A DNA stretch of 64,000 nt from Thermoplasmata archaeon (GCA_021844945.1 JAKBSJ010000001.1:186001-250000), one strand, 5' to 3'; positions 9,396-19,431 are shown, counted from the stretch's first letter. A program made the numbers and translations. The notes: a model not told the origin generated them from the letters alone.

Positions 9396-10699
9396 ACCGG
9401 CGTCCGCGCGAGCGCGCACGTCATGCAATGCGCCGCGCCGTAACCGCCCGTGATCTCTTCGAGGCGGATCGTCCGGGCGTGAATGCCGAGCTCGGCGATC
9501 TCCGGTTTGTACGGGAAGAACTGCCCGAGGTTCCCGAGCCGACGGCGGTCCTTGAGCGCCTGGCGCAACAGGGGGCCGTAGCGGCGGGGGTTCGCGCGGG
9601 AAGCCGCCGCGAGACTCTGCAGCACCCGAGGGACGATCCGCTCGACTTCGAAGGTCAGGATGCGTCGGTCCCGAAGGCAGAGGAAGTTGGAAGCGTAGCT
9701 CACCTGTTCGAGCGTCGTGATGGGAAGGATCCGGAATCCCTTGGAACGCAAGTACCGGGAGAGAGGTTGCGTTCCCGGTACACGGTGCCGTCCGTGCCGG
9801 GTCCGAGGGCCGTATACCTCGACCTTTGCTGCCCGTAGCAGCGGCTCGCATCCTACGGCAATCCCCTCCCCGGCGAAGTTGAGGTACGTGTCGACATGCA
9901 TATCCACCATTGGATCCCGTTCGTCCCCGGGGATCAGCGGGTGGGCCGGCTGACGAACGACCGCGATCTCGGGGAACCCGGTATCCATGCGAAGGAACTG
10001 CTCGACGCCGTTGCGGTTCGTACGATCCCCGAGGCCGAGGAGCGCGAACGTACCGGCGGGCAGGAAATCACCTCCTTCGAAGGTCCCGGGAGCGCGGATG
10101 GACCCTGCGATGCGGACCCCCATGGCGCGGAGGACCGCCCGCGTGAGCGGAGGCTCGCCCCGCCGTTGGGGTTTCGACATCCTTCCGAACACGAAACCGC
10201 GGGCGGTGAGCGCCTGCTGGTCGCGCATGAAATACAGGTTGGCGAGCGGCGCGTCGAGCTGCACCTGAGGCAGGATGACCCGAGCCCCGGCGTGTCGTTC
10301 GAGCCGGATCGTCGGACGTAGGAACAGGATGTTGAAAATGCTCTCGGCGTCGAAGCGAGAGAGGTTCCGGCGCAGCGCGGTCCGGGCGTCGCGGACCATC
10401 GCCGCTGAACCGGTATACCGCACGGTTCGGAGAACCTCTCTTCGGATCCGCTCCACGAGCTCGGGCCGTTCTCGGGCCGCCGCCACGATCCACTCCTTCA
10501 AGCGGTGGACGACTACGCCGGCGTCCGTGAGGGCCTGTTCGAGGGCCCGATGCTCGGCGATCGCCCCGGTGAGACTGAATGCCTCCTCGTAGAGGAACGA
10601 GTAAGGCTCAAGCAGACCGAAGAACATCTCCACTCCGGGTCGGTGCACAAGGACCTCGCGCAAGGGGTCCCACTCCGCTCGCGCGACGTTCGCGACCAC
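9392..10699 (-). CDS. arcA: arginine deiminase / amidinotransferase-superfamily enzyme
   Basis: WDPLREVLVHRPG, TFEGGDFLPAG, HVDTYLNFAGEGIAVG, C-terminal catalytic-type Cys (HCMTCALAR); convergent with carbamate kinase. Confidence 0.8.
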   Translation of the reverse strand: MVANVARAEWDPLREVLVHRPGVEMFFGLLEPYSFLYEEAFSLTGAIAEHRALEQALTDAGVVVHRLKEWIVAAARERPELVERIRREVLRTVRYTGSAAMVRDARTALRRNLSRFDAESIFNILFLRPTIRLERHAGARVILPQVQLDAPLANLYFMRDQQALTARGFVFGRMSKPQRRGEPPLTRAVLRAMGVRIAGSIRAPGTFEGGDFLPAGTFALLGLGDRTNRNGVEQFLRMDTGFPEIAVVRQPAHPLIPGDERDPMVDMHVDTYLNFAGEGIAVGCEPLLRAAKVEVYGPRTRHGRHRVPGTQPLSRYLRSKGFRILPITTLEQVSYASNFLCLRDRRILTFEVERIVPRVLQSLAAASRANPRRYGPLLRQALKDRRRLGNLGQFFPYKPEIAELGIHARTIRLEEITGGYGAAHCMTCALARTPV

Positions 10700-10768
10700 T
10701 TCGGTCTCCCTCCGGGTACGGACCCGGGCGGCCCATCTAATGGTGTCGGTGGTGGGCGAGGTCCCGGC

Positions 10769-11707
10769 TCACCCGGGCGTTGGCCCGGGAAGGCGGGTCG
10801 CGGCGGTCCCCTCTTTCGCGACCCGGACGATGTCGGAGATCTCGAGCAGGATGGCGCTTCGTGGGCCGTCCTCGAAGGCGCCGCGGCACAGGGCGTCCAC
10901 GCTCAGCACGAAGACCGTCGCGGTGGCCTGGTTCACGAGCACTCGTACCGACTGAGGGTCCTTGACCCACGGGTTGCCCGCTATGCGTTGGCGGATCTGC
11001 TCGAGAAGAGGGCGAACGTCGATCGTCGTCGGCACGTCGAATTTCGCGCGGACCCACCGCTGCCCGACCTCGTGGGTCAGGACGGCAGCCTGGAGGAGGA
11101 TGCTGTTCGGGATCTGAACGATGGGTCCCTCGTCGAGGACCACCGACGAGTAGACGATCCCTAGGGACCGCACGATCCCCGTGTAACCGGGAAACAGGAA
11201 GTCCTGCGAGTAGAACTTCGGTGGATACGCCGGGATGTCGACACCGAACTGCCACGTCACGATCGTGACGCGGTCCCCGGGCTGCATCGGGTGCGCGGAA
11301 AGGAGCACGACCCCCGAGATGATGTTGGAGAGCGCCGTCTGGCTCGCGAGCCCGAGGACGAGCCCCGCGAAGGTGCCGCCCGCGAGGAGGCCAATGCTGT
11401 TGACGTTCGCCGAAAGGAGGATCGCGAACGCGAGCGCCGCGTACGCAGCGAAGCGATAGGCGCTGATGATCACCCCGCCCCAGCGAGGGGCCGACCTGGA
11501 GGAGATCAGGCGAGTGAGGAGCCGCTCTATTCCCAGGACCGCGATCAAGCCGAAGACGGCCGTCAGCAGCACCCTAATCCAAAGGGTTCCGGCGAAGACC
11601 GACGGGTAGACGGAGTCCACCACGTAGTACACGCCCGCGGCGGCCGCAACGACCGCGGCGAGGATGCCGATGGCGAAGAGCACGACGTTGCGTGGGGACT
11701 CGGCCAT
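10769..11707 (-). CDS. MscS-family mechanosensitive channel
   Basis: N-terminal TMs plus MscS core (GLVLGLASQTALSNIISGVVLLSAHPMQPGDRVTI; SSVVLDEGPIVQIPNSIL). Confidence 0.87.
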   Translation of the reverse strand: MAESPRNVVLFAIGILAAVVAAAAGVYYVVDSVYPSVFAGTLWIRVLLTAVFGLIAVLGIERLLTRLISSRSAPRWGGVIISAYRFAAYAALAFAILLSANVNSIGLLAGGTFAGLVLGLASQTALSNIISGVVLLSAHPMQPGDRVTIVTWQFGVDIPAYPPKFYSQDFLFPGYTGIVRSLGIVYSSVVLDEGPIVQIPNSILLQAAVLTHEVGQRWVRAKFDVPTTIDVRPLLEQIRQRIAGNPWVKDPQSVRVLVNQATATVFVLSVDALCRGAFEDGPRSAILLEISDIVRVAKEGTAATRLPGPTPG

Positions 11708-11810
11708 GTCCGTACAGCTTCTAGGGGTTCTAATCTCTTAGGAGGGACCGCGGCTTCTTCGCAGCCCCGTCGACCGGCGCAGATTAATTCCCGTCGCCGT
11801 TACGGAGGGA

Positions 11811-12383
11811 GTGGTTCCGGAACTCCTACGGCCGGCCCGTCGGGACGACATCCCGGCCTTGGTGGACCATCGGCACCGTATGTTCCTTGACATCGGGGGG
11901 AGGACCGAAGACCAGATCGCGGCGCACGACGCCCGGTACCGTCGTTGGGTGCGAGCACGGCTGGCCCGACGGGAAGTGTTCGGCTATATCGCCGAGGGCG
12001 GCGACGGCCGCGCGCTGGCGAGCGCGCTCCTTTGGCTCCGACCCGACCACCCGCGGCCGGGCACGACGAAGGACCGTACTCCCTACGTATTCTCGGTCTA
12101 CACCGCGCCGTCGGCGCGGCGGAAGGGTCTCGCAACCCGATTGGTCCGGCGGTTGGTCGAGGAAGCCCGACGACACGGGTACCCTCGCATCGTGCTGCAC
12201 GCATCCGAAATGGGGCTGCCCGTTTACGAGAAGCTCGGGTTCGAACGGACCCGGGAGATGCGCATCGTGTTCGACCGGTTGAGGACGTCGCGTGCGAGGG
12301 TCAGTCGATCTCGAGCGCGTCGCCGATCCGCGTCGACCCGGGCCGGACGACGCGCGCGTACCAACCGCGGCGGGAGAGCGTAG
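11811..12383 (+). CDS. GNAT-family N-acetyltransferase
   Basis: FSVYTAPSARRKGLATRLVRRLVEEARRHGYPRIVLHAS...GLPVYEKLGF; GTG start. Confidence 0.87.
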   Translation: MVPELLRPARRDDIPALVDHRHRMFLDIGGRTEDQIAAHDARYRRWVRARLARREVFGYIAEGGDGRALASALLWLRPDHPRPGTTKDRTPYVFSVYTAPSARRKGLATRLVRRLVEEARRHGYPRIVLHASEMGLPVYEKLGFERTREMRIVFDRLRTSRARVSRSRARRRSASTRAGRRARTNRGGRA

Positions 12384-12786
12384 CCCGGAGGAACGCGGGC
12401 AACTTGTCGTTCCCCACGTAGGGCAGATATCGCAGGCGTTCGCACGGCGTGCACGCCCGCGTCGTCCGCAGTTCCGCGCGCCCCAGGCGAACGGTGCGTC
12501 CGGGCCGGAAATCCGGCCAGGCGATACCACGTATACCCACGTTCTCACCGAGATCTCCCGGACGCACCGGCCAACCCTCCTGACGCAGCTCATCGAGGAT
12601 CTCGTGGGGAAGGAGTAGAACGGCCGAATCCGGGTCTCCGTGGAGCTCCTCGGTCCGGAAATTGTTGTAGTCTCCGCGCGTTCCACTCGGGGTCAGCTCG
12701 ACCTCCGGAACGGATTGTTTGGGCAGGCCCGGTTCCCCCGGTACACGCTCCTTCACGAACAGACCGACTACGCGCCCCGCCGGCAT
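12301..12786 (-). CDS. MOSC-domain protein
   Basis: GLFVKERVPGEPGLPKQSV, GDYNNFR...HGDPDSAVLL, RPGDLGENVGIRG, TTRACTPCERL. 3' end overlaps the GNAT gene tail-to-tail. Confidence 0.83.
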   Translation of the reverse strand: MPAGRVVGLFVKERVPGEPGLPKQSVPEVELTPSGTRGDYNNFRTEELHGDPDSAVLLLPHEILDELRQEGWPVRPGDLGENVGIRGIAWPDFRPGRTVRLGRAELRTTRACTPCERLRYLPYVGNDKLPAFLRATLSRRGWYARVVRPGSTRIGDALEID

Positions 12787-12932
12787 GGTCCACCGTCGTA
12801 TGTCATACCCACGACCAGATAATCGTGACCTGGCCGATGGGCCGGCCGCAGATCGGGCCACGCTACATTCCCGTGTCTACTCCGGTGGGCAGAGGGCGCC
12901 GGGGCGATCGCCGCGGGGATGCGAAGCTCATC

Positions 12933-13223
12933 TCAGAAGGTCGAGGCGGGGCCCCCGTGCGGCTCCCGCAGAGCGATGGCACGACGCCCCGCCCGTGAGA
13001 TTATCTCGCCCGCGGCGGGCGCTTGGAGTTCAAGGAACCTCGTCGGGAGTTCTCGATACGGATCCGCCGGGGCGAGCAATGGGGTGCGCGCGAGGTACGG
13101 GACGTAGCCGTGTTCCGCGATCCCCTTCCCAACGAGCCTGTCGCGAGCCGGCCACTTCAGCTCGCGCGTCCGGCCTGCCTGGACCGGAGGCGAATCGGCG
13201 CAAGGGGGAGGGAGCGAACGCAC
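12933..13223 (-). CDS. hypothetical small protein
   Basis: 96-aa ORF (GTG start) filling a gap; TATA-like CTTATACT just upstream on the minus strand. No recognised domain. Confidence 0.3.
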   Translation of the reverse strand: MRSLPPPCADSPPVQAGRTRELKWPARDRLVGKGIAEHGYVPYLARTPLLAPADPYRELPTRFLELQAPAAGEIISRAGRRAIALREPHGGPASTF

Positions 13224-13330
13224 GAATGGAGCCGGCGCGGAGTATAAGGACCCCCGAGACTGACCGACCCTTCAATCGAGGCGCGGGAGGGCGCTTCGCA
13301 GCGACGAAGGGTGGATGCGACCGACGCACA

Positions 13331-14437
13331 ATGAGCGCGACCGAGAGAGCCGCACCGCCGACCGTGAGCACGGTGGTGCTCGATCCGCTCTCCCAGTTCG
13401 ATCGTCCGCGGATCGACTGGTTCTCCGGGATCGTCGTCGCGGCCTTCCTGAGCATCCCCGTCGCCTTCGCGCTCGGGACCCACGACAAGGCTGCGTGGAT
13501 CGTGGTCGCCCTGGGGGCCCTGAACGTCTTCATCGGCCAGGGCCTCCTTGACTTTCGCCACCGATCACGGGCGGCGTTCTTGGCGCTCGGCCTCAACGCC
13601 GTCGGTCTCGCCGCCGGCTCGCTCGTCGCCACGACGGGGAACTTTGAGTTTCCCCTGATCGCGATCTCGATCGCCGGGTTTGAGCTCGTCAACCTCGTCC
13701 CATACTGTCGGATCGTGGGTCTGGCAGCGGGTGCGATGTTCGCGTTCGGGATTGGGATCCGCCACACGGGTCTCACTTCCCCTGGCCTGCTCGCGGTTCT
13801 CGCACTAGCCGGAGGGGTTCTCGCGCTCGCCGGGATCTACCTTCAGCGCGCGTGGATCCTCGCCCAGGGCCGGCGCGCTCAACGATCGGGGAGGGTTTCG
13901 ATACGTTGGGAACCTCCCGACCTGCCGCTGCCCGATCTGCCGGCTCGGCGGACGGTGTTCACGACGGCCATCGCCGCCGGAGTCGCGGCATCGCTCGCGT
14001 TCGCGCTGGGGGCCTGGCTCGGCCTCGCGCACGATTATTGGACGATCCTGTCGGTCATCGTCGTGCTTCAGGTGGGGTTCATGGCGACGCTGGACATGGC
14101 GGTCGTGCGGATGACCGGAACGGTCGCGGGAGCCGCGTTGGGCGGTTTGCTCGTGATCTACGTCACGGGGGCGTGGGCCATGGGGGTCGCCATCGCCGCG
14201 CTGTCGGCCATCACTATCAGTGTACGGTCTGCGAGTCCATCCCTGTATGTTCTCAGCCTCACCCCATGGGTCCTGCTGTTGCTGGGGATCAGCTCCGAGA
14301 GCGGCTGGGCGGCCGCGGAGGCTCGCGTCGTCGCGACGCTGATCGGCGGGTTGTTCGCCCTCGCGGGCGCGTTCGCTGCGTGGGCGATCCTTCGCTCTCC
14401 CAACTCGCCCGTGAATTCCCAGCCCTCGCGATCGTGA
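13331..14437 (+). CDS. FUSC-family (aromatic acid exporter-like) membrane protein
   Basis: Two sets of TM segments around a cytosolic stretch; HDYWTILSVIVVLQ and RMTGTVAGAALGGLLVI are FUSC-like. Confidence 0.78.
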   Translation: MSATERAAPPTVSTVVLDPLSQFDRPRIDWFSGIVVAAFLSIPVAFALGTHDKAAWIVVALGALNVFIGQGLLDFRHRSRAAFLALGLNAVGLAAGSLVATTGNFEFPLIAISIAGFELVNLVPYCRIVGLAAGAMFAFGIGIRHTGLTSPGLLAVLALAGGVLALAGIYLQRAWILAQGRRAQRSGRVSIRWEPPDLPLPDLPARRTVFTTAIAAGVAASLAFALGAWLGLAHDYWTILSVIVVLQVGFMATLDMAVVRMTGTVAGAALGGLLVIYVTGAWAMGVAIAALSAITISVRSASPSLYVLSLTPWVLLLLGISSESGWAAAEARVVATLIGGLFALAGAFAAWAILRSPNSPVNSQPSRS

Positions 14438-14443
14438 GCGAGA

Positions 14444-15208
14444 TTAGGTCGGCCTCCGTGCCGACGAAGGTTCGCCGGCCATGGAGCGATCCGAGACTCC
14501 CCGGTCGGGAGGAACGAGGGGGGCCGTGGCCACGATGACGCGGAGTCCCGGCGCACCCCCTATGGCAATGCCGGACGCGCCTTCGACGAGGGCCCCCTCG
14601 CCCGCCTCGAGCCCAAATCCGCCCACGGTCCCGGCGCCGCTGAGGGCGTACACGATCGCCTTGCGATCGTGCCCGACCCGCACGAACGATGTGCTGTGCT
14701 GTACGAACTCGATTTCGCGGCACTCCAGACCGGCGGCGGACTTCATCTCCGCGCCGCTCCCTACAAGATGGCGGACGAGGGCGGTGTCCTCGTAGGTGGG
14801 AGTCTCGGGCCGGTGACTCGACTGAAGGCGCATCTCGGGCAATACCCTCGTTAACGACAGCACGAGCGCGAACCAGCGCACAGACGGCCCCTGGACGGCG
14901 CTAATCGAATGGGTGATGCGCGAGGTCGAGCTGAGAAGAAGGGCAGAGCCCGGTGCGACGGTCTTGGCCGGCCCATCGCCGACGCGGTACGCGGCGAATC
15001 CCTCGCTCACGTAGGTGAGTACCTCCTGCCGTTCGTGGCCATGAGGGGGGAATTGGCGAGTGCGGTTGGTGACGGTCTCCCCTACGCGCTCGAAGGGCTC
15101 CCACGCGAGGAGGCCCGCCGAGGGAATGATGAGGCGTGTGGTCGCCGTCGCGGATTGGACCTCCCCGGCGATGATCCGAACAAAGGGTGCGAGTCTTGAG
15201 GCGCCCAC
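14444..15208 (-). CDS. pirin/cupin-family protein
   Basis: FPPHGHERQEVLTYVSEG and GSALLLSSTSRITHS cupin/pirin patterns. Confidence 0.68.
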   Translation of the reverse strand: MGASRLAPFVRIIAGEVQSATATTRLIIPSAGLLAWEPFERVGETVTNRTRQFPPHGHERQEVLTYVSEGFAAYRVGDGPAKTVAPGSALLLSSTSRITHSISAVQGPSVRWFALVLSLTRVLPEMRLQSSHRPETPTYEDTALVRHLVGSGAEMKSAAGLECREIEFVQHSTSFVRVGHDRKAIVYALSGAGTVGGFGLEAGEGALVEGASGIAIGGAPGLRVIVATAPLVPPDRGVSDRSMAGEPSSARRPT

Positions 15209-15296
15209 GGAGGGCGTATCCGTACCGGGATATGAAGGGAGACGGCCGGGCGCCCGGCGCTACGTCTGAAATAGCCTTTCTCTTTGAGGGAGGACC

Positions 15297-15767
15297 ATGG
15301 CGATTCTGACGGCGCAGTACCGGTTCCAGCAGAGATTCCCGGTTCCCGCCCCCCGGGCCTTCCGCTGGTGCCTCGATTTCCGTCCCGGTGACCTCGCCCT
15401 TGAGGGTGTCCGGGGGAAGCGAAGGGTCCGCCGGATCGCCGACGATCTTGTGATCCTTACGGACACGATCTTCCGGTACGGGAAGTCATCGATCGTCAAG
15501 ACCAAGCTCGTCCGCATCCGACCCTCCGAGATGTCCTGGACGAGCACCCACTTGACCGGACCGCATCGGCTCTCGCAGTTCTGGTACCGGATCGTTTCCG
15601 ATGGCCCTCGGGCATCGCACCTCGACTTCACGGGATTCCACGTCGAGCGGAACGTTTCGAGCACTGGTGCGGCCGCCCGAGCGAAGCTCGCCGCACGCCT
15701 CGCGAGAGAGGACGCCCGAGGCTGGAAGCATTACGCGGCCGCGATGACCGCGGACCTCGGCCCCTAA
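15297..15767 (+). CDS. SRPBCC/START-like hypothetical protein
   Basis: Polyketide-cyclase-like pattern (YRFQQRFPVPAPRAFRWCLDF...). Confidence 0.6.
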   Translation: MAILTAQYRFQQRFPVPAPRAFRWCLDFRPGDLALEGVRGKRRVRRIADDLVILTDTIFRYGKSSIVKTKLVRIRPSEMSWTSTHLTGPHRLSQFWYRIVSDGPRASHLDFTGFHVERNVSSTGAAARAKLAARLAREDARGWKHYAAAMTADLGP

Positions 15768-15932
15768 CGGCAAACGTGAGCCGGGGCCCGAACCCGTCTA
15801 TGCCAGTCCCGGAGAGCGCGGGATCTTACCCGGTGCTGGCACGAGCGACCCGACCATCCGAGCCGTCGAGCGCCGGGGTCGACGCACCGCGCCGGATACA
15901 TGCGGTAACGCCGGCACGCTCCCTGAGAAGGT

Positions 15933-17123
15933 CTATGGCGACGAAGCGGAGTCGAAGCGCGTGGAGGCCGGTTCGGACGTGCCGGACCGGCCCGACGTCG
16001 GCTTCACGGGACGCCCAGGCGGCACGCCGAGCCAGCGGTCGCGTCGCGGTCGGTCGATCTCGGCCGCGAGGAGAAGGGCATACCCCCCAGGAGTCAGTAC
16101 CGTATCTGGCGGCGGAGCGAGGATGGCACGAAACCCGGGATCGTCCCCGGTCCGGCTCGGGTCTGGCTGGGCGACTCCGACTAGGATTGCCCCGGTCGAT
16201 TCGCGGAGGCGGCGGGAAGCCGTGTCGAAGTCGAGGCCCACCAAGGGGTTGGGGGGCCGGAGGGGGTACTCTTCCATCCCATAGTGGTAGCTCGAGGTTG
16301 TCAGGTCGTCGAACGTCTGGGCGATCTCCGGCTCGATCGCCGCGGCCGCGACCATCCGCCCTCCGAGATCGGAGGGGGAGATCACGTAGGTGACGCCGGC
16401 CGCGTGAAGCGTTTCCCGCAGCTCTTCCCGCAGCACGGCAACTACCACGCGCAGACCGGGGGCGAGCTGCTTGAGGAGTAAGGCGGTCAGGACGTTTCGA
16501 CCGTCGTCGTCGCTCGCCACGATCGCCTCCGCGGCGTCGGAAAGATTGAGTAGACGCAATGCCGCCCCCTGCGCGTAGTCTCCCAGCGCGAGGAAGACAT
16601 CCTCGTCCCGGGAGACCCGGGCTGCCAAAAGGGGATCCCGACGCGCCTCCGCGAGGAAGTGGGCGACGAACGTGCGGATCTCCGCGAGGAACTCCTGCTG
16701 GCGCGTCATGATGGCGACCCGGCGTCCTGCGAGCAGGAGTTCCTGAAGGGCCGCGCGGGCCGTCGCCGTCCAGCCGAGAAGCAGAACGTGCCCCCGGAAC
16801 TTCGTCCCGTTCAAGCCGAGCAATTCCTCCTCCCGCGTCCGGATCGCTAATGTGTTTATCTGGGATATCAGGTACCCGAGAATTCCCAGTGTCGAACCGG
16901 CCAAGACGATCGCGAATATCTTGGAGAGAGGGTTCGTCGGGACGACGTCTCCGTATCCTACGGTCGAGACGGTGATCACGCCCCAGTAAACCCCTTGGAA
17001 CGGTGAGACCCCCTGCGTGAGCACGAAGCCGATGACGCAGACCCCGAAGATTCCGCCGATCACGGCGACGGGCTTCCAGATTCCGGAGAGGAGCGCGCGG
17101 ACTTGCACGGGTCCGTGGAGCAC
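15933..17123 (-). CDS. potassium channel with RCK/TrkA-N domain
   Basis: Selectivity filter TVSTVGYGDVVP after a TM helix, followed by RCK Rossmann domain (GHVLLLGWTATARAALQELLLAGRRVAIM). Confidence 0.88.
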   Translation of the reverse strand: MLHGPVQVRALLSGIWKPVAVIGGIFGVCVIGFVLTQGVSPFQGVYWGVITVSTVGYGDVVPTNPLSKIFAIVLAGSTLGILGYLISQINTLAIRTREEELLGLNGTKFRGHVLLLGWTATARAALQELLLAGRRVAIMTRQQEFLAEIRTFVAHFLAEARRDPLLAARVSRDEDVFLALGDYAQGAALRLLNLSDAAEAIVASDDDGRNVLTALLLKQLAPGLRVVVAVLREELRETLHAAGVTYVISPSDLGGRMVAAAAIEPEIAQTFDDLTTSSYHYGMEEYPLRPPNPLVGLDFDTASRRLRESTGAILVGVAQPDPSRTGDDPGFRAILAPPPDTVLTPGGYALLLAAEIDRPRRDRWLGVPPGRPVKPTSGRSGTSEPASTRFDSASSP

Positions 17124-17335
17124 CGTACCGGATTATCCCTGTTGCCCCGTACCGGGCCCTCCGCTCGGGGCGTTGTTAACAGGGGCGTGGCGACGGGAGT
17201 TGGTGATGATACCACCGGCAGGAACCTCATCCGCATCCGTAGGTCTGCGGTCGTTGCACGGCGCAACAACCCCGGGCGTGCTCCGGCCCACGATGGCCGT
17301 AGGGTCGAACCGCCGTCGCTCGCATCCCACCGCGA

Positions 17336-17563
17336 TCATCGGACTCGGAACGCATAGAATATTACCAGGACGTCGAGCAGTCCCTGAATGACGGCCCCTT
17401 CCGTGAGTGCGATGAGCCCGAAGCTAGCCATCACCATCAGAACGAGGCTCGCTCCGAGACCGAATAGGATCTCTTGCCGCGCGACCCGCAGCTCCTCCCA
17501 TCGGCGGAGGCGGGTCTCGTACGTAGGTCCACGGCTCTCCCGGAGAGTGAGGGGCCCGTTCAC
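17336..17563 (-). CDS. small membrane protein (2 TM)
   Basis: 75-aa ORF with two hydrophobic helices. Confidence 0.45.
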   Translation of the reverse strand: MNGPLTLRESRGPTYETRLRRWEELRVARQEILFGLGASLVLMVMASFGLIALTEGAVIQGLLDVLVIFYAFRVR

Positions 17564-17614
17564 GGCGCCGCGGTGGTTTTATCGCGCCGTCATCTCTCGC
17601 TGCCCGAGGCTCCC

Positions 17615-18078
17615 ATGAAGTGGGTGACTCGCGAGAAGGCGAGGATCGGTCGCCTCGCGGGTCCGTGGCTCATTACGAAGATTATCGATCCCGACGCAAC
17701 GTGTTCCTCTACGTTCCCAAGGGAAACGTCGAGGTGGTGGCTCGGCGCGAAAGGGCAACGCCGTTCGATGTGCCCGGCGCCGAGATCACGCACTTTGAGC
17801 GCGAGGGCCAACGGTTCGTGAGCTTTGACGCTCTCATCCGCACCTATCACCGCACGGATACGGTGTTGCTCGAACTGGCCAAGATCGTGCGCGTGGCAGA
17901 CGGGGACTTGGGGTCCGTACCCGAGGCGGCCGAGCTGGAGGCGGCTGCCACGTCTAATTGTGAGATCGCGAAGGACGACTTCGACAATCAAAGGCTCCAA
18001 TTCCCGCTCTGCGACGCGCTGTACGCTGACTGCCGGTGGAGGGTCGAGCAGGGTGGACGGCGGGGGCCCACCGGCTGA
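17615..18078 (+). pseudogene. ChrB-C-like chromate resistance protein, split by a -1 frameshift
   Basis: Frame 1: MKWVTREKARIGRLAGPWLITKIIDPDA; shift near 17695-17701; frame 2: NVFLYVPKGNVEVVARRERATPFDVPGAEITHFE...FDALIRTYHRTDTVLLELAKIVRVADGD. Together these give the ChrB C-terminal domain pattern. Confidence 0.7.
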
Positions 18079-18171
18079 TGGTTACTGTGCCGACCGCCTT
18101 CGGTCGAGAGACGCGCCGGGGGATCGTGCGGACGCGGAGGCTGCGGTGAGGCGGATTCTCCGGATCCAGAG

Positions 18172-19431
18172 TTGAGCGCCTCTCTTGCCGCTCCCGTTCT
18201 CGTCTCGCATCGGCGGGACCGGGTGATACTCACCTTCGCTCGAGGCCTACGGGGTTTCGGTGCAGGAGCGCTCTCCATCGTCATCGCCGTCGACCTCGCG
18301 GGCGCCGGGTATTCCCCACTCATCATAGGAGTCCTCCTCGGTCTCGCCCTCGCCGGAGGCTCTCTCTGGTCTATCCTGCTCCCTCGGCTCGAACGCTGGT
18401 GGACCCGCCGAGCGATCTTCTGGGTCGAGGCGGGGATGATGATCGTGGGCGGCATCGTCCTGTGGCTCGCCCTCTCGGACTCGATCCTCCTCGTGGCCGT
18501 GCTCCTCCTTGGAGGAATCGTCGCCGGCGGAAGCGACGTGAGCCCCCTGGGCTCGCTCGAACAGGCCGTGCTGGCCGACGCGACCACGTCCCGCAACCGA
18601 ACGTCGGCCTTCGCCTATTACAATCTCGCCGGGTACGTCGGCGCCGCTCTCGGGGCCCTTGTGGTGGGATCCGTATTTACCGCGACGACCGGCCTGAGCG
18701 CGGCGAACGGAGGAAGCGGCGCGGTCTTCCTGTTCTACGCCCTGCTGGGGGCTTCGCTCATCCCAGTGTATGGAGCCCTCTCTCGCGGGGTCGACGTCCG
18801 TCCGGGCGCGGAGCCGAGGCCGGCGCTGTCGCCCTCGAGCCGACAGAAGGTCCTCCATCTTGCCGGATTGTTCTCCGTGGACGCCTTCGGAGGAGGGCTC
18901 GTCGTCAACAGCATGGTCGTGTACTATCTCGACCTACGGTTCGCCCCTCCCTTGAGCCTCCTCGGAATCCTCTTCTTCGCAGCCAGCCTTGCCGCGGCCG
19001 CTTCTTTCCTCCTCGCCGTCCCCATCGCGCGTCGCTTTGGACTGATTCCGACGATGGTGTTCACCCACCTTCCCTCGAGCGTCCTCCTGGTCGCCTTCGC
19101 CTTCGCACCTGCGTTCCCTATCGCCTCGATCCTCTGGGTCGCCCGCGCGACGCTGTCCCAGATGGACGTCCCCACTCGGCAGGCCTATACTCAGGCGATC
19201 GTCGCACCGGAGGACCGAACCGCTGCCGCGGGCATCACCACTGCCGCTCGCAGCACGCAGGCTTTCGGTGCCCCGATCACGGGAGCTTTCCTCGCAGCCG
19301 GAGGGCCCTGGGTCGCAGGGCCGTTCGTCCTCGCCGGATCGGTCAAGATCGCCTATGACCTCGCCCTGTTCGGGCGGTTCCGAAGGGTCGTTCCTCCGAG
19401 GGACGACTCTCGTCCTGCCCTCGACACCTGA
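18172..19431 (+). CDS. MFS transporter
   Basis: About 12 TM ORF, TTG start, directly downstream of the chrB-like gene. Confidence 0.8.
   Translation: MSASLAAPVLVSHRRDRVILTFARGLRGFGAGALSIVIAVDLAGAGYSPLIIGVLLGLALAGGSLWSILLPRLERWWTRRAIFWVEAGMMIVGGIVLWLALSDSILLVAVLLLGGIVAGGSDVSPLGSLEQAVLADATTSRNRTSAFAYYNLAGYVGAALGALVVGSVFTATTGLSAANGGSGAVFLFYALLGASLIPVYGALSRGVDVRPGAEPRPALSPSSRQKVLHLAGLFSVDAFGGGLVVNSMVVYYLDLRFAPPLSLLGILFFAASLAAAASFLLAVPIARRFGLIPTMVFTHLPSSVLLVAFAFAPAFPIASILWVARATLSQMDVPTRQAYTQAIVAPEDRTAAAGITTAARSTQAFGAPITGAFLAAGGPWVAGPFVLAGSVKIAYDLALFGRFRRVVPPRDDSRPALDT

Noticed and set aside
15776-16393. 205-aa plus-strand ORF after the SRPBCC gene
   Set aside because: Arg/Ser/Pro-rich and mostly antisense to the potassium channel gene.
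17133-17339. Small ORFs and short hairpin (GTTGC-N5-GCAAC) in the gap before the 75-aa membrane protein
   Set aside because: Stem too short and no conserved element recognised; likely intergenic.
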